Under the pieces are notes generated by a model. That model made no database searches. It saw only the letters and a program-made list of their open reading frames with translations, and was not told the origin of the DNA. The position numbers and the translations under genes were made by a program. From Sialis fuliginosa (Eukaryota > Arthropoda > Insecta > Megaloptera > Sialidae), in NCBI GenBank assembly GCA_961205875.1, contig OY540810.1, positions 11,470,001-11,534,000 on the forward strand: a stretch of 64,000 nucleotides of DNA. Reading direction: 5' to 3'. This document shows positions 43,046 to 54,000 of the stretch, in pieces. Numbering within the stretch: position 1 is the first letter of the stretch; every line of letters starts with the position of its first letter.

Positions 43046-43669
43046 ATTAAATCGATAATTTTGGATGTAACCAATCAGAACCGTTAACTGACAGCCAAGT
43101 AACTTATCTACGTATTAAGAATAATTAATATTTTGCAAAACTATTTATAGGTACTCGGTTTGACGTTCTGTCTATATCTAAATCATCGTATCTATTAAAA
43201 ATAATGAAGGGAAAGGTATCTATACAGTTTACCTCAAACTGTTCGATAACTATTGGAAATATATACATATCTAACTAATGAAAACTATGAAATATAAATA
43301 TACAATTCAGAATATTTTAAATAAAATAAGTGAAACCAAATTTACAAAAAAACGCAGTTAAATGATATTGATAAAAAGAAATCGATAATATAGCAAATAA
43401 AATTATCATAAAAATTAAATATTAATAAATTAGTTGTTAATTTAATAAGTGAATTAACGAAAATATGCAGAAATAAAATATAAATTGCAATATTTGTATA
43501 ATTATGAATAAACTACATCACATTTGATTATCTGTGATGATCATTGACTACTTTTAAGCTATGGGAAATGTTTTCACTATTTAATCTTAATCAGTGCATT
43601 TTATTCCTTCTATGGACCCTACTGTAATGAATCAATTAAACATTTTTTTCATTTATTGCTATAACTATT

Positions 43670-43855
43670 TACCCAACACTGCTGATTTCGTGAAATTTAC
43701 ATAACATCCACAAAATTATATAATAAAGATTCCTATTGAAACACTCTATCTATTAGTGAAAACCGGAATAAAATCTGTTCAGTAGTTACTGAGAAAATCG
43801 TGCACAGACAGCCAGACAGACGCAGCGAGGGACTTTGTTTATACTATGTATATAA
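43670..43855 (-). mobile_element. Helitron-like element (H2b), minus strand
   Basis: 'ttcgtgaaatttacataacatcc', 'gtgaaaaccggaataaaatctgttcagtagttactgagaaaatcgtgcac' and 'cgcagcgagggactttg' match 19740-19910. The terminal CTAG is missing. Confidence 0.55.
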
Positions 43856-44585
43856 ATAAAGTTTATATCATTTAGATCTTGACTCCTCATAATATTAAAC
43901 ACTCTCGTTAAAACTGAAATGGTCTCGTCTCGTTCAAATCTAAGCCAGTCTCGTGTCGGTTTCGATATCGTTTTAAGAACGAAACGAAAAAGAGTGCAGC
44001 TCTATTTATAGATGAAATAAATATTTGAAAACAACAAACAAAAACTATAGATATTTTATCAGTTTAAAGACTTATAATAACCTATTTTATCCGAAATCTG
44101 ATAGTTCCGGTGTTTTTTTTTTAAATAACTTAATATAGGTAGCTTTGTAAGCTTCTAGTAAGTTATGCACCCCTTCGAAGTGGGGGGAGTAATCACCGTG
44201 TTCTATACATCGAAATCTATCAATTTCTAGGGCTGCCTCTATACTAGTGAAATAATACGCACTTCAAAAAGGAAACCAACAGATGGCCCACCCTATATAT
44301 TGTATAGAAAAATAATTTAAAATAATTATTGACAAAATAACTTTCATTATCACATACCTACCACATTACATCGATCCCAATTCCCCATTTCAGTTAATGA
44401 CGTTTATATTAACAACATCCGCATTCTGGCTAGCACGGGCGCTTTAAGCATAACTAACGTGGATCAAATACTACTAGATCATAATAAACCAATGCATATA
44501 TGTAGATTATAATAGATCTTGCTTGCATTTTGCATTGCTGAATGTTTTATTATATGCGATCTATCCGTTTGATTTGTATTGTAAA
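43856..44585. other. No gene recognised
   Basis: Some balanced patches (43915-43990 and 44390-44470) lack long frames or splice borders. A purine-rich word 'gaagtggggggagtaatc' is at 44178-44195. Confidence 0.3.
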
Positions 44586-44589
44586 GCAA

Positions 44590-44758
44590 TCCCTCTATTT
44601 ACGCGGTTAATTACTTCCTTGAAAACAGCACGTAAATGAAGAAATTGAAATTGTTTCATTTCGTTGTGTTTTTAAAGTCTTTCCATCATTTTTTCCAAAC
44701 TTTTTCAATCGTGTAAAAATGAATCCACGTAATGGAGAGATTACTCATGATTACTGTA
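44590..44758. mobile_element. Tigger/pogo-like MITE, imperfect ends
   Basis: 'caatccctctatttacgcggttaattacttcc', 'aagtctttccatcatttt', 'cgtgtaaaaatgaatccacgtaatggagagattactc' match 50895-51039. Terminal bases are altered and the right side carries extra sequence. Confidence 0.55.
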
Positions 44759-44994
44759 TGTAGGTTTGGCAGACCCGTCCTTTATACACAGGCAGAGCAA
44801 ACCAAAATTAAAAGGGGTACGTGTCAAAATGATAATTTTTATTTATTTTTCTTGTTTTGCCATATTTTCATAATGGTATCTGAAAAATTTTATAAATCTA
44901 TTATTTTTTTACGTAAATAAACTTTTACGAAACTTTTTTTTGGAACAGTACGGTTTCTTGTTTCTTTTTTACGCATTTTATTTAATTGAACGAT

Positions 44995-45279
44995 CAGTGA
45001 CGTAACCAATTATTTTTCTTCGGGGTGGGAAGAAATATTACAATTTTTTTCCCAATTGCAATCGAATGATTTTTATTTTGCTCTTTAACTTTCAAAATAG
45101 TTTTTCTAATTGTAAATTAATTACCTTTTTTGCTTTTCACGTCCAATTTTTCCTATAGTTACTACTTTTTTAGAAAACATTTTTTTTAAATTTTCTAAAA
45201 AAATATATTTTACGTGGCTCTATCCTACATACACAAATGTGAGAGGCCAGCCCCCCTTCCCCGACTAGTTACACCACTG
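44995..45279. mobile_element. hAT-type MITE
   Basis: The ends CAGTGACGTAACCAATTA and (inverted) CAGTGGTGTAACTAGTC match those of the 31371-31481 MITE. The body is T-rich with a G/C-rich right shoulder (ccagccccccttcccc). No 8-bp duplication remains. Confidence 0.65.
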
Positions 45280-45525
45280 GCCAGTTACTTGAATTATTCC
45301 ATAACATTTAATCAAAATATCTCGATAATAATGAATATGGTAAATCATTTTTATAACTAAAATTTAACTTAATGTATCTTTTTACGCGTGCATAAAAATG
45401 AAATTTTGCTGCCAAGAATTATCCCCCCCTCAAGAAAATGACTAATGAGCATTTTAATAAATTGATGTAAATGTGTTCAGATGTCAATAAAAACAAATAA
45501 ATGTATTTACATATTTTTAATGTAA

Positions 45526-46265
45526 TAAGGTACTTACACCAGTCTTGGCCGCTTTAAGAGCAAATTGTACTGTTTTTTGGGATTGGTGGGCTTCTTTTTT
45601 GTAATTATCGTGAACTCATGTTACTAAAAAAATAATAATTTCTTTTGTTTGTTTTTCTACAATAATGGACAAAATAAAGTCAGTAATGGGCACCCAGTGA
45701 TGGACACTTGCTAATGATTACAAAAGTGATAAGTAATATGACACAAAAGTTATATAATAAAGAATCGTAAAATTTGAAACAATGTAGAGCAGATGCTATG
45801 ATAATATAATAATTCATAAGTACAGGGTGTATCAAAAAAATGTACTCACACTTTAACTGTCGCTAACATGTTGCTTTTTTTATATGTAATTAATTAATCA
45901 CAGCATGGCAGGAAATCAACTTAGTATAGAACATTAGTTGAACATTTACGAACATGATTCTTCAATTACATTTGTCTTCTGTATTTGAAGCTATTTCATT
46001 TCAATTTAAGCTAATAAATAATATTTTTCTCGTCATTCGAAGTGTGAGTACATTTTTTTGAGACACCCTGTAGATTTCACTAATAATTAGTTTAAATGTC
46101 CATCATTTTGATACCCATTGGCCGACTGTTTTACAATTAAGTGTCTATAGATTATGATTCTGTAATGACAATAATCAAATATCAACAAATATTACTAATT
46201 TAGTACATTTAATTGAACAAGCGTCCAACACTGGCGTATTGATCAAGATTGATGTCAGTACCTTA
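45526..46265 (-). mobile_element. MITE family G, complete, with nested MITE
   Basis: The left end AAGGTACTTACACCAGTCTT and right end (inverted) AAGGTACTGACATCAATCTT define the family's inverted termini. A TA or TTA lies outside on both sides. The body is non-coding with 'gctttaagagcaaattgtactgttttttgggattgg' and 'tatcaacaaatattactaatttagtac'. A 248-bp element (45823-46070) interrupts it. Confidence 0.7.
45823..46070. mobile_element. Nested TA-flanked MITE
   Basis: The ends CAGGGTGTATCAAAAAAATG and (inverted) CAGGGTGTCTCAAAAAAATG, continuing TACTCACACTT, give about 31-bp inverted repeats with one mismatch. The TA duplications are at 45821-45822 and 46071-46072. This is a Tc1/mariner-type MITE, younger than its host. 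Confidence 0.8.
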
Positions 46266-46582
46266 TCTTGATCCCTTTCTGAGAATCGTCTAGGTACTTG
46301 TTACTGTTACACAAGCATTACACAACTGAATTTATCTTAGAAACTTATCGACACAGAATTTCACAACATTTAACACAATATAAAATAATAACATGTTTTA
46401 TCAATAGAAAAATATTTTTTGTTGAACAATTTAATGAAAATTCGTGATCTGGAAGTAAAAATATAATTTGTTTTTACGTGAAGTGTTGTGGGAAATAGAA
46501 GTATATTTTACACAGTTGAAATGGAAAACCTGAAGAAACTGACAGAACTAAAAATAGTTTTTTTTAAATTGTTTTGAATAAT

Positions 46583-46850
46583 TCATACTTAATATTAAAA
46601 TGCGAAAGTAAATCTGTCTGTCTGTTTGTTACTTTTTCACGGCTAAACCGCTGAACCAATCTTAATGAAATTTGGCAGGGAGATAGCTTGTATCCTGAGA
46701 AAGGACATACGCTACTTTATATCCCGAAAATTTATTAGATAAAAAAATGCGTGTGATATTTGTACGCGCAATAGGTTATCGACTATCATAACAGAAATCT
46801 GTATTACCTAATCTAAATTTCACGCGAACGAAGTCGCGGATAACAGCTAG
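46583..46850 (+). mobile_element. Helitron-like element (H1), near full length
   Basis: It starts TCATACTTAATATTAAAATG and ends aacagCTAG, with hairpin CGCGAACGAAGTCGCG just inside. Intact internal words include acggctaaaccgctgaacca and gggagatagcttgtatcctg. It is 268 bp and non-coding, the best-preserved H1 copy here. Confidence 0.75.
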
Positions 46851-47025
46851 CAAGGAAATAATAATAATTTTCAAGTACGTTATTTTTTTGATTAAAAGAG
46901 TTTATATCGATAGAAAAAGTCACTTTATTTTTTGTTTGATTATAATATGAATAATAGTTATTTGTTCAAAGCAATTTTTTATCGGTGGTGATTTTTTAAC
47001 TTTTTTTTTATTTCGAAAAATAAAC

Positions 47026-47320
47026 TGTTTTTTTTGACAAAAGTTACTCAGTTTGAAAGTGATAATAAGTATCATAATATTTTCACTTATTGGAGGGGGG
47101 AGGGATTTTGGTTTTGTTTCGTTTTAAGGATCTGATTTAAAGTGAAAAAATAAGAAACTTTAAACATTTTTTAATTCGAAAAGATCCACAGTTAAAAAAA
47201 TAAAAAAATACGATATTTCCCCCTCTAAACCGAATAATTTGTATCAGCTTATTTTTTTGTAAATAGCTTTATTTTCGAAATTAAAAATCGTAACGTTTTC
47301 TATTTTGAACATTCTGTATA
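47026..47320. mobile_element. Truncated relative of the 6768-7872 MITE
   Basis: 'aaaagttactcagtttgaaag' and the right end 'tgtaaatagctttattttcgaaattaaaaatcgtaacgttttctattttgaacattctg|ta' match the outer parts of 6768-7872. The left terminus is missing. Confidence 0.45.
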
Positions 47321-47461
47321 TTATTTATTATTATTTAATTTTGAGAGTTGCGTTATATTTTCTATAAATTTTAGTTTCTACGAAGACCAAATCTATAAAA
47401 ATAACATAATCCAATTCGGTACCCTGTAGAAAGCTTTTGGTTAGTTTTTGGTCTAGACTAA

Positions 47462-47490
47462 ATTCCTTATTATACCGGACATAATTCAAA
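47462..47490 (-). mobile_element. MITE family D terminal fragment
   Basis: 'aattccttattataccggacataattc' is a solo terminus of family D. Confidence 0.4.
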
Positions 47491-47504
47491 TACCTATAGT
47501 TGAA

Positions 47505-47745
47505 ATATGAATTTGAAGGGCACAGGGCGCGCGTTCTGAGTTTGGTGGATGGAGGGGGGGGGGGGCAGCCCGCGGGTATAACGCCCGCGAGACAATGTGG
47601 CGAACGTTGGAATGCAAAAGTGAATTCCAATCGGCCAACAAACGTATGTGAAACCCGCCGGACATAGCCGTTATTAGAACACGCGGTTAGACCGCTTAAT
47701 GTGATAGACAAGGAAGGTGTTTCTTGTTTTGTTTCTCTCACTTGT
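47505..47745. other. GC-elevated island, possible promoter or exon
   Basis: About 240 bases with many CpG (gggcgcgcgttctgag, cccgcgggtataacgcccgcg) and a G12 run (47554-47565), in strong contrast to the flanks. No convincing conserved frame: the 136-codon minus-strand frame ending at 47331 reads through low-complexity PPPPP and then AT-rich DNA. It may be a promoter/leader exon or a GC-rich repeat. Confidence 0.35.
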
Positions 47746-47922
47746 TTGTTGTTTTGTATGTGTACTTGTATTTATTAGATGTAGTTAGTTTAGTTGGATT
47801 TGACAGTTATGGGATATAAAAATATTATTTTATTTCTTCTTTACTTGGATTTGATGTATTTTCTATTAATGGATATTTAGCTTAAATCTGTAGCAAATGT
47901 ACTTCTGTAGTGTTTTGATTTT

Positions 47923-48560
47923 AACCCTTCAGTCACGAGATATTTACTTTCATAATCGTTATCAGAGTGCACTCCCCCTTATAATTTTAAAACCATAGAT
48001 GCATAAACTCTGAATTTTTATTATTTTTTATTATAACAAACACTGTAAGTATACATTTTTAAAACTCCCTCCCATAGACTGAAAAGTGTACCCAAAGTTG
48101 TTTCACTTACCCCATTGAGATAGATCTCTTAAAATGCAAACAAAAATTAGGACCTTGTGAATTTAAACTCTTCAGTCACGATATATTTGCTTTCTTAAGT
48201 CGTTATCAGTGTCCCACCCTGTAATTTCTAAGCTACAGATACAAAAACTTTGAAAAAATTCCTTTTAATTAGTACTTTCAATGAAAATTATAACAAACAC
48301 TGTAGACATTTTTTGGAGCCCCCTCCCATAGACTGAAAAGTGTACTCAATTTTTTTTCACTTACCTCATTGAGTGGGATATTTTTAGATAAATCTCCTAA
48401 AATGCAACAAAAAATGTTTTAGGGTCTTTTATTTTTAACCCTTCAGTCACGATAAATTTGCTTTTTTCTCGTTATCAGAGTGTCATCCCCTTTAATTTTT
48501 AAACTATCGATGCAAAAATCTGAAAAAATTCCAGTATATAGTGGATTTTAACGAACACTG
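47923..48560. repeat. Tandem array of about 250-bp units
   Basis: Units beginning 'aacccttcagtcacga' recur with anchor words at 47930, 48173 and 48444 (spacings 243 and 271). Each carries cgttatcag, 'tataacaaacactgta', 'cctcccatagactgaaaagtgtac' and 'cttacc.cattgag'. The third unit is partial. It is satellite-like and non-coding. Confidence 0.75.
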
Positions 48561-48625
48561 TAACAAAGAGAGAAAAGTTTGGAAATAACTCTTTTTTGTA
48601 AATCGACACACAAATAAATGTATAC

Positions 48626-49877
48626 TAGGGCATACAAAAACCCGATAAAATTTCAAAAACCGGTTTTCGGTTTTTCATAAAGTGAAAAACCGGTTAACCG
48701 GTTTTTAGTCGGGTTTTTCAATTAAGTTTAAAAAATGTTTTAAGCTATTTAAATAAAATAATAATTTAATATTAAAAAAATAAAACTTATTTAACTATAC
48801 CTTTTCAAGTTCAAATTGAGACTATTCAATTTCAAATTGGGAATAATCAATTTCAAAATTGAGACTATTCAATTTCAAACTGTAAATAATCAATTTCAAA
48901 TTGAGACTTATCAACTGCAAATTGGGAACTATTAATTTTAAATTGGTAAAGTTAGTTTAAAAGCTAGTATTAAAAGTGATCTAGGTGAAGACAGTAAATA
49001 TGACTCAAACTGAGTTTCGTTTACAGTAGTTAAAAAATATTGTACGAGAAAATATCACGAAAATTATTGTTAATTTTATATAATGCATTAATTATGATTT
49101 GTTAATTTGGACAATAATTGAGGGCCTGATTTTAAATAAAATTAAGAAATTAAAAATATGTAATATATGTTAACTTAATTAATAAATATTCGTAACAATA
49201 ATAAGTTAAATCATAATTGCAACCCTATACAAGGCTCTAGCCTGGGAGTCTAGGACTAAGGGGAACCTGGCCCGGCGAGCAAAAATAAAAATCAGTGAAT
49301 GGTATATTTACGTATTTAAATTATTAATTGAATGATTGAAAAAAAGGCTGGACAAGAAAAAATTTCTTATGGGGTTCGCCAACAATTCAACAGGAGCTCG
49401 TGATAGTATTTGGAGGCCGTAATTGCAGCTATAGCAAATATATTTTGTTTTATAAAACATTATATTATATAGAAATAAATTGTTTATTTATTTTCATCTC
49501 AAATGTGGAATTTACAATTCTCAATTGAAATTTATTATTCTAAATTTGAACATGAAATGGTATAATCTCCTTTATTAACATATTATTATATACTTCAGTA
49601 ATGACCCTCAAATTCCATTTAGTCCGCTATAATATTTTTATTTACACATTACGCGTTATTTTATAGATGTCCCCCTTTTTTAATTAAAATAAATTCACAA
49701 CATAAATACTTCATGAATAACAGTAAAAAAATAAAATTATTTGTCACTTAAAGAAACAAAAAAATATATATATAATTGACTTTCGGTTTTTCGGGAAAAC
49801 CCCGGTTTTATGGTTTTGGTAAATTTTAACAAAAAACCGGTTAACCGGTTTCGGTTAAAACCGGTTTACATGCCCTA
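48626..49877. mobile_element. hAT-type non-autonomous element, 1.25 kb
   Basis: The left end TAGGGCATAC and right end (inverted) TAGGGCATGT are flanked by exact duplications atgtatac (48618-48625 and 49878-49885). Both subterminal regions are packed with AACCGGTT palindromes. The interior has a 21-bp tandem array and no transposase frame. Confidence 0.85.
48810..48947. repeat. 21-bp minisatellite, about 6.6 copies
   Basis: The unit ttcaaattgagactattcaa(t) repeats with small changes (ttcaaattgggaataatcaa, ttcaaactgtaaataatcaa) inside the hAT element. Its length is a multiple of 3, but no long protein frame is open. Confidence 0.8.
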
Positions 49878-49885
49878 ATGTATAC

Positions 49886-50570
49886 TTTATAGAGATTATT
49901 ATATATTTCATCAACTTGAAATAGCTCTTGATACGTATTATAAGTAGAGAATGTTAGTGAGAATAGGTAAGGAATCCTACCATGTGCGTGATTTTATTAA
50001 GAGACAGTTCGATACATTAAGTACATAAATAATAATATGAATGAGCAACATTATAAATTGTTAACATAATTAAACATTTATTATCTACATTTAATGCTGA
50101 TAGAATCGCTGTACTTAAGAAACAATTTGCAGTAATTATAAATATATAAAACACGATATTATATAAAGTATACATTTTCAGATTGCAGGAAAGATATTTA
50201 TGTACTTTCATTGCTATATATGAAAACACAAATGTTGGTATTTCTATGAGTTCGTTAAAAACAAGTTGTGTTTGACGTTTATATGAAATAAAAATAATAT
50301 TTTATTTGAATAGGCGAAGCGTTTACAAGTTTTTTTTTCTCCGTTCTTTTACTTTAGTATACCAATACAGGTAGAACATATGAATGAAAATGTTTTTAAA
50401 ACTTTATTTACTTGTAAAAATATATTTATGTTTGAGAATCATATATTTTGTTTATAATCTTTGAATCATATACTTATCAATCGAGTGATAGAATATATAA
50501 ATATTTTTATGACCATTTGTATAATTTATAAAATCTTATAGATTTGGATTATATCTGTCTCAAATATTCC
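49886..50570. other. AT-rich stretch, nothing recognised
   Basis: No exon or element ends. Confidence 0.4.
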
Positions 50571-50894
50571 TTCTAAAAGCCTGACGATGATTCTGTGAAT
50601 CGAAAGCTTACATTTTCTTTAAACCATTAAGTTATAATTATTTTATACATATAGTCCATAGTAAAAATTTTTTACCTACACGTGTACTTTTGTTTTAATT
50701 GAAGAGATTTTAGTCTGTATTCACCTTTATAAAATAAGGAGTTAATATTTCACTTACGGAGGGGTATGTTAAAAATAAGGGTGGGTTTAAGGGGTTGAAT
50801 TTAAGAGAAATTTCGATCTTCGTAAGTGTTGACTTCATAAAATGAAGGTCTTTGGGTTTGGCTGTGCTTTAATGACTCAATGTTGATAAATATA

Positions 50895-51039
50895 CAATAG
50901 CCCCTCCATTTACGCGGTTAATTGGTTCCATGAAAACAAAAACTTGTAAATTATGTACGTTGTTTTTTAAGTCTTTCTACTTTTTTCAAAACTTTTTCAA
51001 CCGTGTAAAAGTGAATCCGCCTAAATGGAGGAATTACTG
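50895..51039. mobile_element. Tigger/pogo-like MITE
   Basis: The left end TA|CAATAGCCCCTCCATTTACG and right end (inverted) CAGTAATTCCTCCATTTAGG lie between TA duplications (50893-50894 and 51040-51041). The length is 145 bp. Related copies are at 34030, 44590 and 51295. Confidence 0.75.
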
Positions 51040-51119
51040 TACATTAGAGACAGAAGTTGTACAGCAAAAATGATACATCACCATAACATAATAATATGAC
51101 GAAAAAGCTGTAAAACTGA

Positions 51120-51265
51120 TGAAAGATAAAAAAAATGTATGGGAAATAGAAAAAAATAATCTCTATAATTTTTTTCTAAAGCATTTTCTTATTTGCACCT
51201 TTAAAAAATAATTCAAAAAAGTAAAAAAATAGCATTCTACGTTTTATCATATTTGAATTAGAGTG
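51120..51265 (-). repeat. Dispersed repeat C fragment
   Basis: 'ttttctaaagcattttcttatttgcacctttaaaaaataattcaaaa' and 'agaccgacagacacacagac' match the inverted distal part of repeat C. Confidence 0.4.
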
Positions 51266-51294
51266 TATACAGACCGACAGACACACAGACTGGA

Positions 51295-51392
51295 TTTAGG
51301 GTATAGAAATCACTCGATTACGTTGTATTTTTTAAATCTTTCCACCCATTGTTCCAAACTTTAACATCGCATAAATGGAGGGATTTCTGTAC
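51295..51392. mobile_element. Tigger/pogo-like MITE fragment
   Basis: 'cgattacgttgtattttttaaatctttccacccattgttccaaactttaacatcgcataaatggagggatttctgta' matches the right two thirds of 50895-51039. Confidence 0.55.
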
Positions 51393-51894
51393 TTACTTAT
51401 ACTACATATATTCATATCATATATGCGGGTATAAGAAAACAAAAAATTTAAAAAATATAAATTCGTGATAAACTTTAATGAATGTCATAATAACTAGCAA
51501 ATAATATTTGAGTAAATCGAAAATAATATAAATGGGTATTGTTTAATTCAGTTATTGTACAGTTTAAAAGAATTCTTCTGGTTTTGTGCACTTGAAAAAC
51601 AACTTAAATTTCTGATAAAACTTGAAATAGCTGCAGGGCTAAATCCGAAATAACATTTTTACAGCTGCTTAATTTTGTCACTCGCGGTGATTTTAACTTT
51701 TTTTTATAATTATTTTAAGCAAAGTTTTCTTTTCGTCATTAAATAAAGATTTGCATTTTTATTATTTGGTGCAAGATGTGTTTAAATGTGATTTTAATAC
51801 GATAAGCAGGTGTCGGTAACAATCAAAAAGTATATTTGATTATGAAATTATAATACATTTTAAATAATAATTATATCATAACATATCTCGGCCT

Positions 51895-52320
51895 TTATAA
51901 AAGGAAGTTCAATTTTTTACATGTTAAAGGTAGTCTCGAAAACTAATGAACCGATATTAATGCGGTTTTTACTAATGGTTTGATCATTTTTTAGAGCAGG
52001 TTTTCAGCTATTAATTTTTAACGAAAATCTACGATTGAACATTAAAAGACTAAACAATCTTTTATCCAGTCATATTTTATTTCCTATCACAAATGTCATT
52101 TGTATAAAAACAAAGTAGCCAGTGAATAAAGAATTCTACAATTTACGATTTCAATATTTTCTACTAACCAAATCCAACTAACAAACCAAATTTTATTAAA
52201 AATGGTTCAAAGGTTCAGTTATGACAAAGATTCAGATGATAGAGACACAGACAGATACAAAATAAAAAGTCTTTGCTTTGATTTGAAACGGAAACATCAA
52301 GTGGAAATTTTGAAATCAAA
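51895..52320 (+). repeat. Helitron-like H2 copy joined to repeat R
   Basis: 'acatgttaaaggtagtctcgaaaactaatgaaccgatattaatgcggtttttactaatggtt' matches 2848 and 42940. From 52180, 'aaccaaattttattaaaaatggttcaaaggttcag' and 'gtctttgctttgatttgaaacgg' match repeat R at 63360-63450. The ends are not intact. Confidence 0.45.
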
Positions 52321-52349
52321 AACATATCTTTTCTGCTTTTAGAAATGAT

Positions 52350-52573
52350 CAAATAAGTGCATGAGCATCCACAAGGGAGGGAAGTGGAGCACTTGACCCC
52401 CTTCCTGCTGGGATATGACCTAGCCTAACGTATTAATAAGCAAACGAAACTGTAACGAATTACTTATTTTAAAATAGTTGACAGAGATGTAATATTAAGT
52501 TAAACATTTATTCGGTTATTTTTTTTACAAAATTGCCTCTCTCCCCTGAAATTTTTTTGTGGACATCCCTGAA
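52350..52573. mobile_element. Probable hAT-type MITE
   Basis: 'catgagcatccacaagggagggaag' and the right 'cccctgaaatttttttgtggacatccctg' are imperfect inverted ends. The outer flanks (aataagtg and aataggta) match at 5 of 8 positions. The body is non-coding. Confidence 0.45.
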
Positions 52574-52683
52574 TAGGTATAAAGCTTCCCCTACTGTTTT
52601 GATATTATAGAGAGGAAGTGCAATAATTAAATTTTATATTTATTTTGAAATTTGATTCGATTATAAAAACTGTGCTGTATTTT

Positions 52684-52990
52684 TAACCGACTTCAAAAAA
52701 GTAGGAGGTTCTTAATTCCACATTATATATATTTTATGTATATTCGGGCATAACTCCCACAAATCTACACTGATTTGGACGATTTTTTGTTTATTTGAAA
52801 GAATATACTCACGAGGTAGTCTCATATAAATTTTAATAGAATCTGATCATAGACTTCTTCGATACATTACTCAAATGGGAAAAATAGAAAAAAAAATCGA
52901 CTGAAAAAACCCTAAAAAATAATTATTATCTATTATTAATTATTATCTATATTTTTAGGGTTTTATTTTTTCGTAACAGGTTTTTTTAAC
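52684..52990 (+). repeat. Dispersed 'cgacttcaaaaa' repeat (E)
   Basis: aaccgacttcaaaaaagtag, 'gaaagaatatactcacgaggtagtctcatataaattttaatagaatctgatca' match 26310-26430. The distal part has an inverted 'aaccctaaaaa'/'tttttagggtttt' pair around 52910-52965. Confidence 0.6.
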
Positions 52991-53324
52991 TTATTTTTTC
53001 AGTTTCGGAAAACTATTCTTATTATTAATTTATGTAAATCAATATATTTATAATACAAGCTTTCCTTGCATGCTTACCTTTAACCTTCTCAACACCTGGC
53101 AAAAGTAATATATCAAACATAACTTAAAATAATGTCAATTAGAGTTTTAATATAAATGAGCAAGAAGTCATCAAAATAATTATTTCAAAAAGTATGTTTA
53201 CATTAACATACGATTATCAGATATATTCTCTTTTTGAAGCAATAAATCAATAACCTAGATATTTTATTGTATTGACAATACAAGATTAATTAATTTTAAT
53301 ATTGGTTATTAAAACGTACACAAG

Positions 53325-53480
53325 AAGTTACGTAGATATCGACTACTTCACAACGAGTTTAGAAAATGGTCACTCATCTTGGAAGCTCGTCTTAAATTTA
53401 TTGTCACCGGGCCTAGAGGCACGAATAAATATCCATGGACCGTCGAAGAGTAACAGCTCCACCACATAGTCGTAGTGTAT
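53325..53480. other. GC-elevated island, possible exon
   Basis: The composition is balanced and three overlapping frames are open: plus-strand NVHKKLRRYRLLHNEFRKWS... to TVEE-stop; plus-strand DIDYFTTSLENGHSSWKLVL... to SSTT-stop after an AG acceptor at 53333; and minus-strand YDYVVELLLFDGPWIFIRAS... to a stop at gag|tga. None is recognised. It could be a terminal exon or a conserved non-coding element. Confidence 0.35.
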
Positions 53481-53604
53481 TCATATTTGGGTGGGATTAT
53501 GAACTGTTAAATGGGATTTTTTTTTTACTTTTTGGTTTACACAGTAATTATATCAATATATAAATATATATGTACCTATACATATATAAGGTACTACCTC
53601 GGAC

Positions 53605-54000
53605 AATAATTTAATTAAATTTATTAAATTAGAAGTATTTGTTGATATTTGATTATTGCCATTACTTAACCATAATTTATAGATACTTAACTGTAACACA
53701 GCTTAATTTGTTGACAATCAGTTTATAGGTATTAAAATGGTGGACATTTAAACTAATTATTAGTTAGTTAATCTATTTATTAATTATAGCTTTACATTAT
53801 TTCTAATTTTACGATTAGTTATTTTATTACTTTCGTGTAAGTAGTACTTATCATTTTATAATCATTATCATTGGGTTTTACTTTATTTATTACTGGAGAA
53901 AAAACGAATAGAATAAAAGGCTATAATTAAAAAAAAAACTATATTTGCAAACTTTGGTAATTAAATTGATCTAATAAAGAGGTACTTGTTTTATTAGTTA
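53605..54000 (+). mobile_element. MITE family G, end-eroded
   Basis: 'ttaaattagaagtatttgttgatatttgattattgccattactta', 'ggtattaaaatggtggacatttaaactaattattag' and 'aaattgatctaataaagaggtacttgttttattag' are colinear with 21530-21900. Termini are not intact. Confidence 0.6.

Noticed and set aside
47331-47741. 136-codon minus-strand frame
   Set aside because: It includes a proline run from a C/G homopolymer and continues into AT-rich non-coding DNA and a MITE end; no recognisable protein.
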